This document shows, one piece after another, positions 1 to 10,053 of a stretch of DNA of 28,701 nucleotides. A program made the translations under genes and the position numbers. The stretch lies in the NCBI GenBank assembly GCA_036897485.1, contig JAYMTF010000884.1, positions 1 to 28,701 of the forward strand, given 5' to 3'. Source of the DNA: Pelargonium nanum. Its lineage: Eukaryota > Streptophyta > Magnoliopsida > Geraniales > Geraniaceae. Numbering within the stretch: position 1 is the first letter of the stretch; each line of letters begins with the position of its first letter. The notes below the pieces were generated by a model. It had not been told where the DNA came from, did not search any database, and saw only the letters and a list, made by a program, of their open reading frames with translations.

Positions 1-63
1 TGGGTTAAAAGGGGAGAGCTACCCCATGTTGTGTAGTGTAGCTCATTTAATTTTAAAAAAAAA
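1..63 (+). mobile_element. 3' tail of a tRNA-derived SINE (5' part outside the window)
   Basis: The first 21 bases are identical to the last 21 bases of the window, where they follow recognisable pol III A and B boxes. Here they continue into a short unique tail and end in a run of nine A at 55-63, the usual 3' end of a retroposed SINE. The copy lies inside the second intron of the J-protein gene, antisense to it. The head is cut off by the window edge, so its length and left target-site duplication cannot be read. The class is inferred from the matching head at 28591-28701; the family name is not recognised. Confidence 0.7.
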
Positions 64-179
64 TTACAATGCAAAATAAAATGAAAGAAAACATGAGGCA
101 AATTCAGTGCAAAAAAGCAAAAAAAAATGTGTCTGAACAGAAGATTCCCATAATTATCACCCTTTTTGGAAATAACAGT

Positions 180-1490
180 TTGAGTCGTTCAAAAACTAAG
201 TGGCAATTTAGAGCAACTAAAATCAGAGATGTAATTAGAGCAACAAAGGCCTAAAAATGAAGCATGCCAACCATCAATATAGTTGTCGAAAGTCTAAACC
301 ACTAACAACACAACAAAAGATTCAAACTTTCAATACTAAAGAGCAGAACTCACAAAGCCTACAATGCAACTGCAACTAAATCATCAAATCACATTCTCAT
401 TATCAGCAATTCATCACAACCAAACGCTAAAAACAATCATTCAAACCCAAATGAACTCACTTCACGAGACATTCAAAAGCTAAGAATGGCACATATTAAG
501 TGATTAAAGCAGGAAAGGCCTAAAATGAAGCATACCAAACATCAATATAACTGCAAAACCCACTAAGAACAATACATCAAAAGATTCAAACTTTCAACAG
601 TAGAGAGCAAAACTCACAAAGCCTACAATGCAACCGCAACCAAATCATCAAATCAGAATCTCATTATCAGCAAATCATCACAACCAAACACTAAAAACAA
701 TCATTCACACCCAATTGAACTCACTTCATGAGACATTCAAAAATTAACTATGGCGATTTAGAGCAACAAACTTATATGTGTATCTCATATCCACATCCAC
801 CTATTAAGTGATTAAAGCAAGAGAGGCAAAAAATGAAAAATGCCAAATTCCAGTAACTGCCAAAACCACTAAACAACAACTCAACAAAAGATTCAAACTT
901 TCAACACTTAAGAGTAAAACTCACAGAACCTACAATGCAACCACAACCAAATCATCAAATCCCGATCTCAATTTCAGCGATTCATCACAATCAAATACTA
1001 AAAAAAGCATTCAAACCTAATTGAACTTGCTTCACGATACATTCAAAAACTAAGAATGGCAATTTTAAGCAACTAAAATAATAGATGTTTCACATATCCA
1101 CAGCCACATAATAAGTGATTAAGGCAAGAAAGGTCGAAAATGAAGCATACCAAACATCAATGTAGCTGCTGGAACCACTAACAACGGCACAACAAAAGAT
1201 TCAAATTTTCAACACTAAAGATCAAAACTCAGAAGCGCACAATGCAACCACAAACGAATCATCAAATCACAATCTCAAGTTCAGCAATGCATCACAATCA
1301 AACACTAAAAACAATCATTCAAACCCATTTTAACCCACTTCATGAGACATTCAAAAACTATGAATGGCAATTTAGAGCGACTAAAACTATAGAGGCCTAA
1401 AATCATCAAATCATGGTCTCATCATCAGCAATTGATCACAATTAAACACCAAAAACAATCATTTAAACCCATTGAACTCACTTCATGAAC
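180..1490. repeat. ~300-bp tandem repeat array in J-protein intron 2
   Basis: A diverged tandem array fills most of the visible part of the second intron of the J-protein gene. Unit starts, marked by the motif gattaaagcaggaaaggcc and variants, fall near 237, 502, 810 and 1117, giving periods of about 265, 308 and 307 bp. A deleted partial unit begins near 1390, and the tail of an earlier unit is visible at about 180-236. Shared internal motifs include caaaagattcaaac, accaaatcatcaaatc and cacttcatgagacattc. No unit has a coding frame. Fragments of open frame here are chance ORFs in A-rich repeat DNA. Confidence 0.85.
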
Positions 1491-1520
1491 ACCTAATCCA
1501 AAAATCATTAAATTACTTAC

Positions 1521-2250
1521 CCGCTAGAATCATGTACATCTCTTGAGATCTTCATTTTCTTGGTAGTCCCCTTGTACAAATCCTCCAAACTACAAGGCAA
1601 TGTCCGCTCTATCTTCTTCCCTTTCTTGGGCACGTTCATGCTGTTCACAGACCCTTCTCCAGCAGCTGCCCTGAAGTTAGAAAAAATGTCTTCACCACCA
1701 AATGCTCCTCTAGGAAACCCAGAAGCGCTAGCTCGAGACCCGCCCATGTCCCCTGTCCCTCCAAACGGACTCGTAAACCCAAAAATCTCCGAGAATATAT
1801 CGTCGGCGCTCCTCGGATTGAACCGGAACATCGTCGGACCACCCTCGGACCCCCCAAACCCGCCGGCGCCGGGAGGCGGCACCTGCCCCTTGAGACCCTC
1901 CTCACCGTACTGATCGTACACGGCTCGTTTTTGAGGATCACTCAAAACCTAAAACACGCCAAAACGAAATCGAGATCGATTTCAAAATCAAAATTTAGGG
2001 ATTTCCATTTCTAGGTGAAATAATCAAAATTCTCCACGAAAATCACATTAGAGAAACCGAAATTAGGCGAATTATAGGAATATACATCGTATGCTTCTGA
2101 GATTTGTTTGAATTTGGCTTCGGCGTCTCTCTTGTTGTTAGGGTTTTTATCGGGGTGCCACTTCATGGCGAGTTTTCGATAAGCTTTCTTCAAGTCATCT
2201 TCTTTAGCGCTCCTGTCGACTTGCAGGAGCTTGTAGTAATCGACGCCCAT
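1521..2250 (-). CDS. Type II J-protein (HSP40, DNAJB-like), 5' part only
   Basis: This is a co-chaperone that delivers clients to cytosolic Hsp70 and stimulates its ATPase. Exon 1 is 2086-2250 (55 aa) and exon 2 is 1521-1948 (142 codons plus 2 nt); intron 1 is 1949-2085. The protein starts [14 protein letters not shown], a normal family start, and has the J-domain with the catalytic HPD at residues 32-34. A Gly/Phe-rich linker follows ([14 protein letters not shown]), then the start of the C-terminal client-binding domain ([20 protein letters not shown]). No zinc-finger region appears before that domain, which makes it type II. The donor at 1519-1520 (GG|GTAAGT, phase 2) opens an intron that runs past the window edge, so about 140 C-terminal residues are not visible. 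The gene is divergent from the phosphatase gene to its right. Family assignment is secure; the exact orthologue is not. Confidence 0.93.
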
Positions 2251-2329
2251 AATCTTCTTCTTCTTCCTGCGTCTCTCTCTTCTCTGCGACTTCGGGTTTT
2301 GCCTGAGAAGCTTTAGCTATGGAAGACCT

Positions 2330-2348
2330 GAAGCTTCCCCTTCAAGAA
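2330..2348 (-). promoter_or_regulatory. Candidate heat-shock element upstream of the J-protein gene
   Basis: About 80-98 bp upstream of the J-protein ATG the sequence gaagcttccccttcaagaa contains two inverted GAAnnTTC / TTCnnGAA pairs, the core module of heat-shock factor sites. The spacing between the two pairs is one base off the ideal 5-bp phasing. Heat control is plausible for an HSP40 gene but is inferred; the site may lie in the 5' leader rather than the promoter. Confidence 0.45.
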
Positions 2349-2359
2349 ACACTGGTGTT

Positions 2360-2398
2360 GACGTCTTCTATAATGGGCTTTGATTTTTTTAGCCCATT
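2360..2398. promoter_or_regulatory. Inverted Site II (TGGGCT/AGCCCA) pair plus TGACGTC box
   Basis: aatgggct at 2372-2379 and agcccatt at 2391-2398 form a perfect 8-bp inverted repeat with an 11-bp loop. Each arm holds TGGGCY, the plant Site II element bound by TCP factors in housekeeping and growth-related promoters. A TGACGTC bZIP-type core lies alongside at 2360-2366. The position, 110-150 bp upstream of the J-protein ATG, fits a core promoter. Function is inferred from motif knowledge only. Confidence 0.4.
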
Positions 2399-3244
2399 GG
2401 AATTTGTTTAGACATAGATTTTGCCCAATGTCTAATCTCATAAATTTTTGGCGGTTCGAATTTCGGGTCAAGTTCATATATTGAGTTTTATGTTTGAGTT
2501 GAAAATATATGACACGGCTCATAAGGGTGTGGTTTTAGTCACGGAGGTGCAAACTAGTGCCCCTTATTTGATTTTCCTTTCGGGCTTGACCCGAGAAGGT
2601 CCTCATGGAAGCGAGTCAAGTTTGTCTCAGTGTTGATTTTTGGTTTTATGTTATGTGTTTCGAGTTCGTAGTTCTTTGGATTAGGTTTGAATGTTTTGCT
2701 AGGTCTTCCATTTATTATTGTATTTTGCTTTCTTTGTGGTGTTCTGCTTAATAAAGTTTTAAACATTCCAAGTCAAATTTTGTTTTCTAAACTTTATTGA
2801 GAGTTTCAAAGACTTTAGTGTCAAAATGTTTAGACCCCCAAAAGAGGAAAAAAAAAAACAAACAAACAAAGAAGCCAAATGTTCAAGAAATGATAAAATG
2901 ATTATTAGGAAAATTGAAAATTAAAGGGAAAAAGGGAAAAAAGAAAAAAAGAAAAGAAAATCAAGGTGTCAATTAAAACAAGCAATAAGAACCTTACAAG
3001 TGTACAACCAAAATTTTAACGCCACGTCATTGACAGCTCAGAGTTGCACCTTCACACGAAAAGCACCAGATAAAATTCTCTCTCCAAAAACCAAATCATT
3101 AAATTATTAATTAATTAGATTAACCAATTAAATATTACAATTAAAAAAATTAAAAAAAAGGAGGAATAATCAGGTACGGGCAGGACTAGATTGAGACCGA
3201 GTCGAATCAGACAACAAAAAGGCACCACGAGCTCGAGCTCCTCC
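2399..3244. other. Intergenic spacer between divergent J-protein and phosphatase genes
   Basis: I see no gene here. The stretch is AT-rich, with A-rich simple sequence at about 2850-2960 and a 7-bp inverted repeat (tagacat/atgtcta) near 2409-2435. An ACGT-core box, gccacgtcat, at 3021-3030 is a possible bZIP/bHLH site for the phosphatase gene. The CT-rich stretch near 3077-3085 (ctctctcc) may mark the start of the phosphatase leader. Open frames on the minus strand around 3115-3717 are shadows of the leader and first exon of the plus-strand gene. Confidence 0.5.
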
Positions 3245-3376
3245 ATGATTGCATCGACACCACCACCAAGACCAAAGCGACGACACAACAAGAAGAAGAC
3301 GACGAAACAGCCACAGCCACCAGCGAGACTCGGTCTCTTCTTCTCATTCTCTTCTGGGTTCGTTCCTGTTCTCTGA
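3245..3376 (+). other. Possible 43-codon uORF in the phosphatase leader
   Basis: An ATG at 3245 opens a 43-codon frame ending in TGA at 3374-3376, about 86 bp before the main ATG at 3463. The peptide is Pro/Lys/Arg-rich near its N-terminus and hydrophobic near its end. If the transcript begins upstream of 3245 this would be an upstream ORF that could lower translation of the main frame. The transcription start is unknown and I have no evidence that the peptide is conserved. Confidence 0.3.
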
Positions 3377-3462
3377 TCTGTCTCCGTTCGCGCCGTCGGA
3401 ATCTGACAAAAGCGTCGTCGTCGTGATCGTCGGCGGCGGCTGAGGAGGAGGAGGCGGTGGAG

Positions 3463-6400
3463 ATGGCGGAGGTGCAGAGCGAAGTGTGCGCGACGCGATC
3501 GCTGCAAGTCTGGAGGAGTTTCATGGATTGGGTCGCGTTTTTGTTCCAGATTTTGGTTCAGATCCTGCGAGGCACGCCGTCTCTGGCTCAGATGCTCTCG
3601 TATATTGGGGTCAGGTACCCGCTTCTGGAATCTTCTTCTTCTGCGTCGTTCAAGCCCTTGCCGGTCGCCGAGGTTCCTTTGCAGCACAGTTCGCCGGAAC
3701 CGGTAGCCGCGGCGCATGTTAGAGCCGGTGGTGGTGGTGGTGTTGGTGGTGACGGAAACTTCTTGGAGAAGCTCACGGTACGTGGGTATGTTAGAATTGA
3801 GTTCGTGGGTCTGTGGTTATTTATTGAATTTCAGTTTTTTATGGTTTTGTTCTGTTATTTGTGGGAATTGCTTTAATGGGTTGAATCAGAATTGTGGAAT
3901 GAGTTTGAATTTTGTGTGAGAAACAACTGATTGATAGTGAGCTAGATATTTGAACTTGGGCATGTAGGTAGTTCTTGAATTTCTTATTTATTTATTTTTT
4001 TAGTCTGTTATTTGTGGCAATTGGTTTGATGGGTTGAATCAGAATTGTGGAATGAGTTTGAATTTTGAGGTTGTGAGAAACAGCTGATTGGTGAGATTGA
4101 GGGATGGTTAATTTTTGAAGTGCTAGAAGTTATGGGATTTTACTATGGATGGTGGATTCCAAAATTGAGGTGCTATGAGCTCACTTCTTGGAGAAGCTCA
4201 CGGTACGTGGGTATGTTAGAAATGAGTTCGTGGGTCTGTGATTGATTTGTTGAATTTCATTTTTTTATGGTTTTGTTCTGTTGTTTGTGGCAATTGCTTT
4301 GATGGGTTGAATCAGAATTGTGGAATGAGTTTGAATTTTGTGATAGTTGAGGTTGTGAGAAACAGCTTATTGATAGTGAGCTAGATATTTGAACTTGGGC
4401 ATGTAGGTTGTTATTGATTTTCTGATTATTCTTTTTTTTTGTTCTCTTATTTGTGGCAATTGCTTTGATGGGTTGAATCAGAATTGAGGAATTTAATACG
4501 AATTTTGTGATTTTTGAGGTTGAAAGAAAAACTGATTGGTAAGATTGAGGGATGTTTGATTTTTGAAGTGCTAGAAGTTATGGGGTTTTACTACGGATGG
4601 TGGGTTCCAGAATTGAAGTGCTATGAACTCTCTTTTTTTATTAAATGATGATTATTGTGTTTATTCGATGTTTATATGTTCATGCATGTTTCTGTGATTG
4701 ACTTTTGTTTTGGTTAGCATTTGAAAGCTATGATTTTTGTGAATAGTCTTGAATGTTTCGGTTGATTATTGGTATGAATATTGAACTTGGGCTGTGGCAG
4801 TTGTTGAATTTTAGTTTCTTTATGCTTTGTTATGTTAATTGTGGCAATTACTTTGATGGGCTGAATCAGAATTGAGGAATTGAATTTGAGTTTTATGAAT
4901 TTTGAGGTTGTAAGAAATAGCTTATTGCTGGAATTGAGGAATGTTTGATTTATGAAGTGATAAATGTTTTGGGATTGTACTAAAAATGGTGTATTCCAGA
5001 AATGAAGTGCTGTGAACTTCCTCTTCTGCTATTGAATGGTGATTATTGTGTTCATTTGTTCATGCATGATTCAATGATTGACTTGTGTTTTGGTTAGTTT
5101 ATGAGAATTTCGTTTCTTCTTCCACCTATACTCTTGCATTTTGAAAATCTTGCTTTTTGTGAACTGTGTTACATGTTTTGTTTGTTTATTGGTGTGAATT
5201 TGCTCTTTATCGTACTGAGATAGTGAGTTAGATATATGAACTTTGGCATGTAGGTAGTTCTTGATTTGGATGAGACTCTAGTTTGCGCATATGAATCTTC
5301 TAGCTTGCCCGATATTGTTTGTACTCAAGCAACAGAGGCTGGATTGAAGTGGTTTGATTTGGAATGTGTATCTTCAGAAAAGGTTTCTTCTTCTTTTTCG
5401 TTCCATTTTTTTTCCATTACGCTATTGTTCATATATTTGTCTAATATATGTGTGTGACGGCTGTGAAATATTCGGTGAAGCAAAATGAAGGAAAGCCAAA
5501 GATCAGTTACGTGACAGTGTTTGAACGTCCTGGTCTGCATGAGTTTTTAAGACGGACTAGTGAATTTGCAGATCTCGTTCTGTTTACTGCCGGTCTTGAA
5601 GGTTTCTTGTTGCCCTTTCACCAGTTTCTTGATCTTGTATTTTGATGTTATTTTATGTATTTTTTTCATAATTCATGTTTTGTTTTATGCATCACACAGG
5701 TTATGCTAGACCACTTGTTGACAGGATTGATGAGAAAAAGCGATTTGGGCTTCGTCTTTATCGGCCTTCGACAGTGAGCACGTATGTTTCGAATTCTATC
5801 TCTTAGGATCATTTAAATTGGGTACCATTCAAAACAAAATGAATAATTGGGGGACCAAACTTGAACATTTCCCCGTGAAAAATACTCCAAAACTGTCATT
5901 ATTCAGCTCGTATCGATTCACTTCTTATGCGAACATAATAAAATTGAAGTTCCTTATGCTGCCAAGAGCATTTTAGTATATATAATCATCACACAAGACA
6001 GCATTTAGAGATAATCATAAATATTCCACCTAGATTTTTGTCCCATCGGCATGAAATTTACACCGTTATCTGATATTTTTTGACATGGGTTGTCGTAAAT
6101 TTAACTTTGTGCTTCATTTCTCAGTGAAACGATGTAATCTTTGATAGTGTTTAAATAACAGGGAATACCGAGATCACGTGAAGGATCTTTCGTGTTTATC
6201 AAAAGATATGAGTCGGGTTGTTCTTGTCGATAACAATCCATTCAGTTTCTTGCTGCAACCGATGAATGGAATTCCATGCATTCCTTTCTCTGCCGGACAG
6301 CCTCAAGACGATCAGGTAAGCGTCTTTACCCAATAAAATGGAACATAGGTTGTGTTGAGATTTTCCCTAAAAACGCTCTCCTCGTGTCCTCACATTTCAT

Positions 6401-6554
6401 GTTTTGCCACGCTTTGCAGCTTTTGGAGGTTCTCCTCCCGCTCCTAAAACAACTGTCCCAGCAAGAGGACGTAAGGCCGGTACTATACGAAAGGTTCCAC
6501 ATGCCCGAATGGTTTCGAATACATGGAATTCCCTCTACTTTCCCCGAAAAGTAA
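3463..6554 (+). CDS. CTD-small-phosphatase-like HAD protein, 311 aa
   Basis: A HAD-superfamily phosphatase related to plant SCP1-like small CTD phosphatases; it closely resembles what I recall of Arabidopsis At3g55960. Exons: 3463-3777, 5254-5382, 5481-5601, 5700-5781, 6162-6315, 6420-6554; total 936 nt. The start is the ATG in gtggagATGgcggagg; the in-frame GTG six bases upstream is not used. The hydrophobic stretch SLQVWRSFMDWVAFLFQI (residues ~13-30) may be a membrane anchor, and a Gly-rich linker precedes the catalytic domain. The DxDxT motif is VVLDLDETLV with nucleophile D109 and D111. Later motifs are ADLVLFTAGLEGYARPL and VVLVDNNPFSFLLQP. The C-terminus MPEWF...GIPSTFPEK matches the family end. 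The stop codon sits inside a donor-like AAAA|GTAAGT. Substrate is unknown; a pol II CTD role is not shown for this subfamily. Confidence 0.94.
3760..5270. repeat. Degenerate repeats in phosphatase intron 1 that copy its own splice boundaries
   Basis: Intron 1 (3778-5253, 1476 bp) consists largely of diverged direct repeats. The exon 1 end plus donor (cttggagaagctcacggtac, donor GT at 3778) recurs 425 bp downstream, with the copied donor at 4203. The true acceptor and exon 2 start (catgtag|gtagttcttga, exon from 5254) has look-alikes at 3961-3977 and about 4401, and a weaker one near 4790. The motif gggttgaatcagaattg recurs near 3879, 4031, 4305 and 4471, with a variant at 4858. Homology around the acceptor copies reaches about 50 bp upstream. 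Decoy exons starting at the copied acceptors run into stop codons quickly. Confidence 0.8.
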
Positions 6555-7613
6555 GTCGTTAGCGCTGATTCTTCCATAGAAACCCGAGCATAAACTCGTG
6601 GCAGCACGTGCTGCCGGAAGTTTTCAGTTGTATATTATCGACATTGTGTTGCTGAGCTACAAGACTCGTGATGATCGCCTGTAACAGCTAGGGCATTGCT
6701 TATTTCATTGAAGATTCGCATCGAAGCTGAGTAATTGCCATTGTTGCGTAAGCTCTCATTCTTTTGTAATTATCATATATGTCTTCTGTTTAGAGTATAG
6801 AATAATTTGGAAATGTTTTAAAGATTTGTGTTTCTTTTGTAATGAATTGGGTTTTTGTTTGTGTAATTGTAACTATCTCTTATAAAATGTATCTTCTTTT
6901 ATCATTTTGGTACAATCTAGTCCATCATTTATCACCTAATTTGTATTTTCTGATAAATGTCTAGAATTAGACTCGTTTTTAAGTTTACCAATAATTATAT
7001 TTGGTGATCAGGCCAAGCAGGAAAGCGCAAATATTCTTATAGGATCATTTTCGTCAGTTATAACATGTCTCGTCCCTCAACGGGATAAGTGGAGTTGTAA
7101 AAAGTTGCTATATAAGAACGATGCAGTTCACATCGCTAGGTATATCAATAATTGTCTGAAAATGATTCGTGTAAACACATGCAAATAGTGGACATACCCC
7201 GATTTAGAACTAAAAATTGAACCCAAATTAAACATACCGGCAAATAGAATTTGATCAACATTTTTAAGGATTTCGTTGTTCAAACCAAAACCAAACAATT
7301 TTGAATTTTTGTCGTCCTCTTTTCTTTTATAGTAAGTTAATTATACATGAATTGTCAATCGTATCTTAGTATCTCTTAACACAAGATTATGAGGAAATAA
7401 GAGTAACTATATCATATTAACTAACTTTTCTTTAAAAAAATTCTAAATAGGAACAATAACACTCATTTAGAAACGAATGAAGTATTTTAAATGTGATCTC
7501 AAAAATTTTGATTTCCTGTCCCTTTTAAATTGGGTCCGATTTTAAGTATTTCCAACCCAATTCGATTTAGAAATCGAAACTCGAATTGTCAGCTCTACTC
7601 GATCCCCTTAAAG
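6555..7613. other. Intergenic: phosphatase 3' flank and STR10 upstream region
   Basis: No gene is visible. The first 250-300 bp are probably the 3' untranslated region of the phosphatase, with T-rich and AATAAT-like sequence near 6800. From about 7160 onward the sequence is AT-rich. It ends with cgaattgtcagctcta at about 7582-7596, the 3' terminus of a dispersed TAGAGCTG-ended element seen several more times in the window. Its left end is not clear. Confidence 0.5.
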
Positions 7614-7656
7614 TGGGCCAAGCGTAAAAAAAATCATTCTATACCCAAAAGGCCCA
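7614..7656. promoter_or_regulatory. Two Site II (TGGGCC) motifs upstream of STR10
   Basis: TGGGCC at 7614-7619 and its complement GGCCCA at 7651-7656 lie 90-130 bp upstream of the STR10 ATG. TGGGCY pairs are recognised by TCP-class factors in promoters of many nuclear genes for organelle proteins, which fits a plastid product. Binding is inferred. Confidence 0.4.
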
Positions 7657-7745
7657 AACACAAAAATAGGTTCTTAGTTCAGATAAGCAACACAATCCAA
7701 TCAACACCACCACCTTTAAAAAAAAAAAAACCAAACACACAAGCA

Positions 7746-9138
7746 ATGTCAATCACTCAACTCCACCACCACCACCACCGCTGCGCCACCGCCTTGACCC
7801 ACAAGACACCACCACTCTCCGGCGCCAAAAAAACACCCCCATTTCTCACCAGAGCCACGTCATCGCCGCCACGGTCGCCGTCGCCGCTGTCCAACGCAAA
7901 ACAGCTCCTGCAGTCCGGCGCCGTGAGGGCCATAGAGCCGAAAGACGCCGGCGCCGCCGTGGGATCGGAAGGGTACGTGCTGCTGGACATAAGGCCGGCG
8001 TGGGAGAGGGAGAAGGCACGTGTGAAGGGGTCGCTGCACGTGCCGCTGTACGTGGAGGACGAGGATGGCAGTCCCGTAACTTTGCTGAAAAAGTGGGTGC
8101 ATTTTGGGTATATTGGGCTGTGGACTGGCCAGTACTTCACCACCTTGAATCCTGATTTTTTGGCCCAAGTGGAGGCTGCGGTTCCGGATAAGACCACCAA
8201 GTTGCTTGTTGCTTGTGGTGAAGGTCTCAGGTAACATTTTAGTTTTTAGTGTGTTTTTTATTAGTCCGGTCCGGTCCGGTACTCGAACCGATTCTAGCGG
8301 TCCGGTACTCGAACCAATTCTAGTCGGTCCGGTTTCGGTGCTCTAATATATGAGAATTTGGTCAAGCATTTTGTTTGACCGTTGTAATTAGAGCTGATAA
8401 ATAGACCAACGGATCAAGCTCAAGTAGAGCTGGCAAAATGGACCCGATCTGCCGGGCACCCGAAACTCAACCTGTTTTTTTGCGAGTTCGGGTATGAATT
8501 TATCATCCCTAAAAAAAATTCGGACCAGGTTCGAGCTGGGTATACATACACACAAAAAACAATGCATTTTATGCTCAAAACCCGACCCGACCCAAAATTT
8601 TGCCACCTCTGAGTTCAAGTATATAAGCAAAACGGTAAGAGAATGTAATATGCTTATCATACCACTTTTTGTCGCAATGCTCCTCATTTTGTTAGCAAAG
8701 TAGGCCGTAAGCCACAATTGGACCAAACCTACTCGGGCTGGGTCCTAAAAACACACTTTGTTTATTGGGCCAAATTTTTGCTAGCATATATCCGCGAGTC
8801 GTGATTTGCTTGACTAAGTCAAACCAATAAAATTACAAAATCTTAATAAAATTACATTGAACTCAATATCAGTTATCAGACAAGTGTGACAATTTTACGC
8901 TTAAACCGTATTTTTTGACCATGTGACCAAAAAATGTGCATGTAGGTCAATGGTTGCGGCTTCAAAGCTGTATGGAGGAGACTACAAAAGCTTGGGATGG
9001 CTAGCCGGAGGATTCAACCAATCCAAAGATGGAGATTTTGGTGAAGTTGAAGGAGATGAGAAGCTCCAATATGCTGCTATTGGTGGCACTTCTTACATTT
9101 TCCTCAAATTGCTCATTCTTTTGCGAGTTTTGGACTAA
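7746..9138 (+). CDS. STR10: Rhodanese-like domain protein, plastid, STR10 type, 225 aa
   Basis: Two exons, 7746-8230 and 8946-9138 (678 nt, phase-2 intron of 715 bp). A single rhodanese domain follows a Ser/Thr/Pro/His-rich N-terminus of about 50 residues that looks like a chloroplast transit peptide; a six-His run is encoded by a CAC repeat. The domain contains YVLLDIRPAWEREKARVKGS, the loop KKWVHFGYIGLWTGQYF, and the active-site loop CGEGLR with Cys157 and Arg162 (CxxGxR), so the persulfide-carrying Cys is present. The intron splits the Arg162 codon at the end of this loop. After LGWLAGGF the C-terminus has a hydrophobic segment (AAIGGTSYIFLKLLILL), a likely membrane anchor. Family members are plastid membrane-associated and of unclear substrate. 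The ATG is the only one fitting family length; in-frame codons upstream lie in non-coding A-rich sequence. Confidence 0.93.
8255..8345. repeat. GGTCCGGT-type short repeats in the STR10 intron
   Basis: The unit gtccggtactcgaaccgattcta occurs twice, about 8271-8325, flanked on both sides by extra tccggtccggt steps. This GC-rich patch is unlike the AT-rich intron around it. It resembles a terminal or internal segment of a dispersed transposon, but I cannot name a family. Confidence 0.5.
8426..8610. mobile_element. MITE-like element with AGAGSTGGCAAAA termini in the STR10 intron
   Basis: agagctggcaaaatggaccc at 8426 faces its near-complement ttttgccacctct ending at 8610, giving terminal inverted repeats of about 13 bp with one mismatch. 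Inside the ends are gacccga / cccgaccc arms. There is no coding capacity, as expected of a 185-bp non-autonomous element. A second, degraded terminus (tagagctgataaat) lies just outside at about 8390, so this may be a nested insertion. No clear target-site duplication was found. Confidence 0.55.
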
Positions 9139-10053
9139 GTAGTAGCAACTTGCAATTGTGAGCTGTGTTTTTGGGCAAAACTATGCCACTTTTTGTGTTT
9201 GTTGTGTAGTATTTGCTATTGCATTTTCAAGTTTCCAAGTCAAGAGCAATCATTCTTTTATCAAATCAGTCATCTAAGTGAGATATGTGAGGGCTAGAGG
9301 TGGCACTTTCGGGTTTCAGGTTGGTACATGAATCCAACTTGAAAGCGTTTTGCACCGTAGATGTAACACAAAAGTTCGTCGAATAGAATTTTCGGTGCCT
9401 GCAGGTTCGTATTTGAATGTCGTGCTCTAATAACTAATGAGGACCAATTTGACACAAAAGATACCAAGTGACTAAATTGAAAGTAATTGCTTATGGATTA
9501 AATAAAAACGTAAATCAAATTGAGAACCAATATAACACAAAATTGATACTAAAAGACCATTTTGGACCGTACTCTCATTTCGAGGCACACGAGTTCATTT
9601 GACATGGAGCCAATAATTTGAAACCAGAGTCATACAAAATAAACTCGTTTTATTTACGCGCTAGTCAAAATAACAAATAAATATTTGCTACACTTAGCAG
9701 AAAAGAATTGCAAGTATCGGAATCAATACAATATTCCAACACAATTTGAACAAGATCATCCAAATGTCAACCTTTCAGAACAAAAATAATAATCTTATTA
9801 ATCTGGCACATATAATCTCAAACTCGAAGCGCATCGATGTTTCTACTCTGAAAAAAATATGGTTGCACAGTGAAAACCGTACTGATAAAATGAAAGGTAT
9901 AGTGGTCATTCCTCTTTTGAAGACTACTCCGAAAACCACATCATCAACAGAATATATATTTTGAATTCATTTCATTGATTGGCAAGAAAGCATAGGTACC
10001 TTGTGATGAAAGATATCCGGCAAAAGCAAGAGTTACAAAAAGCTGAGTATTGC
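9139..10053. other. Convergent spacer between STR10 and APD genes
   Basis: No gene found. The first about 150 bp are likely STR10 3' untranslated sequence and the last few hundred bases the APD 3' untranslated region, since the two genes converge here. A remnant of the AGAGGTGGCA-ended repeat starts near 9296 (agaggtggcactttcgggtt) and seems to fade by about 9440. The open frame at about 9746-9964 has no recognisable similarity and no gene-like composition. Confidence 0.5.

Noticed and set aside
180..1490. A CRISPR-like array from regularly spaced repeats
   Set aside because: The units are about 300 bp, diverged, A-rich and intronic in a plant gene, so this is a tandem satellite-like array.
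1517..1945. Plus-strand and alternative-frame ORFs over the J-protein exon 2
   Set aside because: They are shadows of the G/F-rich coding exon, which is clearly read on the minus strand.
3457..3462. GTG start two codons before the phosphatase ATG
   Set aside because: Plant nuclear genes rarely use GTG, and the ATG at 3463 gives the MAEVQSEV start seen in relatives.
3115..3717. A 200-codon open frame on the minus strand with Arg-rich sequence
   Set aside because: It is antisense to the leader and exon 1 of the phosphatase gene. Its Arg/Ser/Leu-rich composition is what CT- and GC-rich leader DNA gives in other frames.
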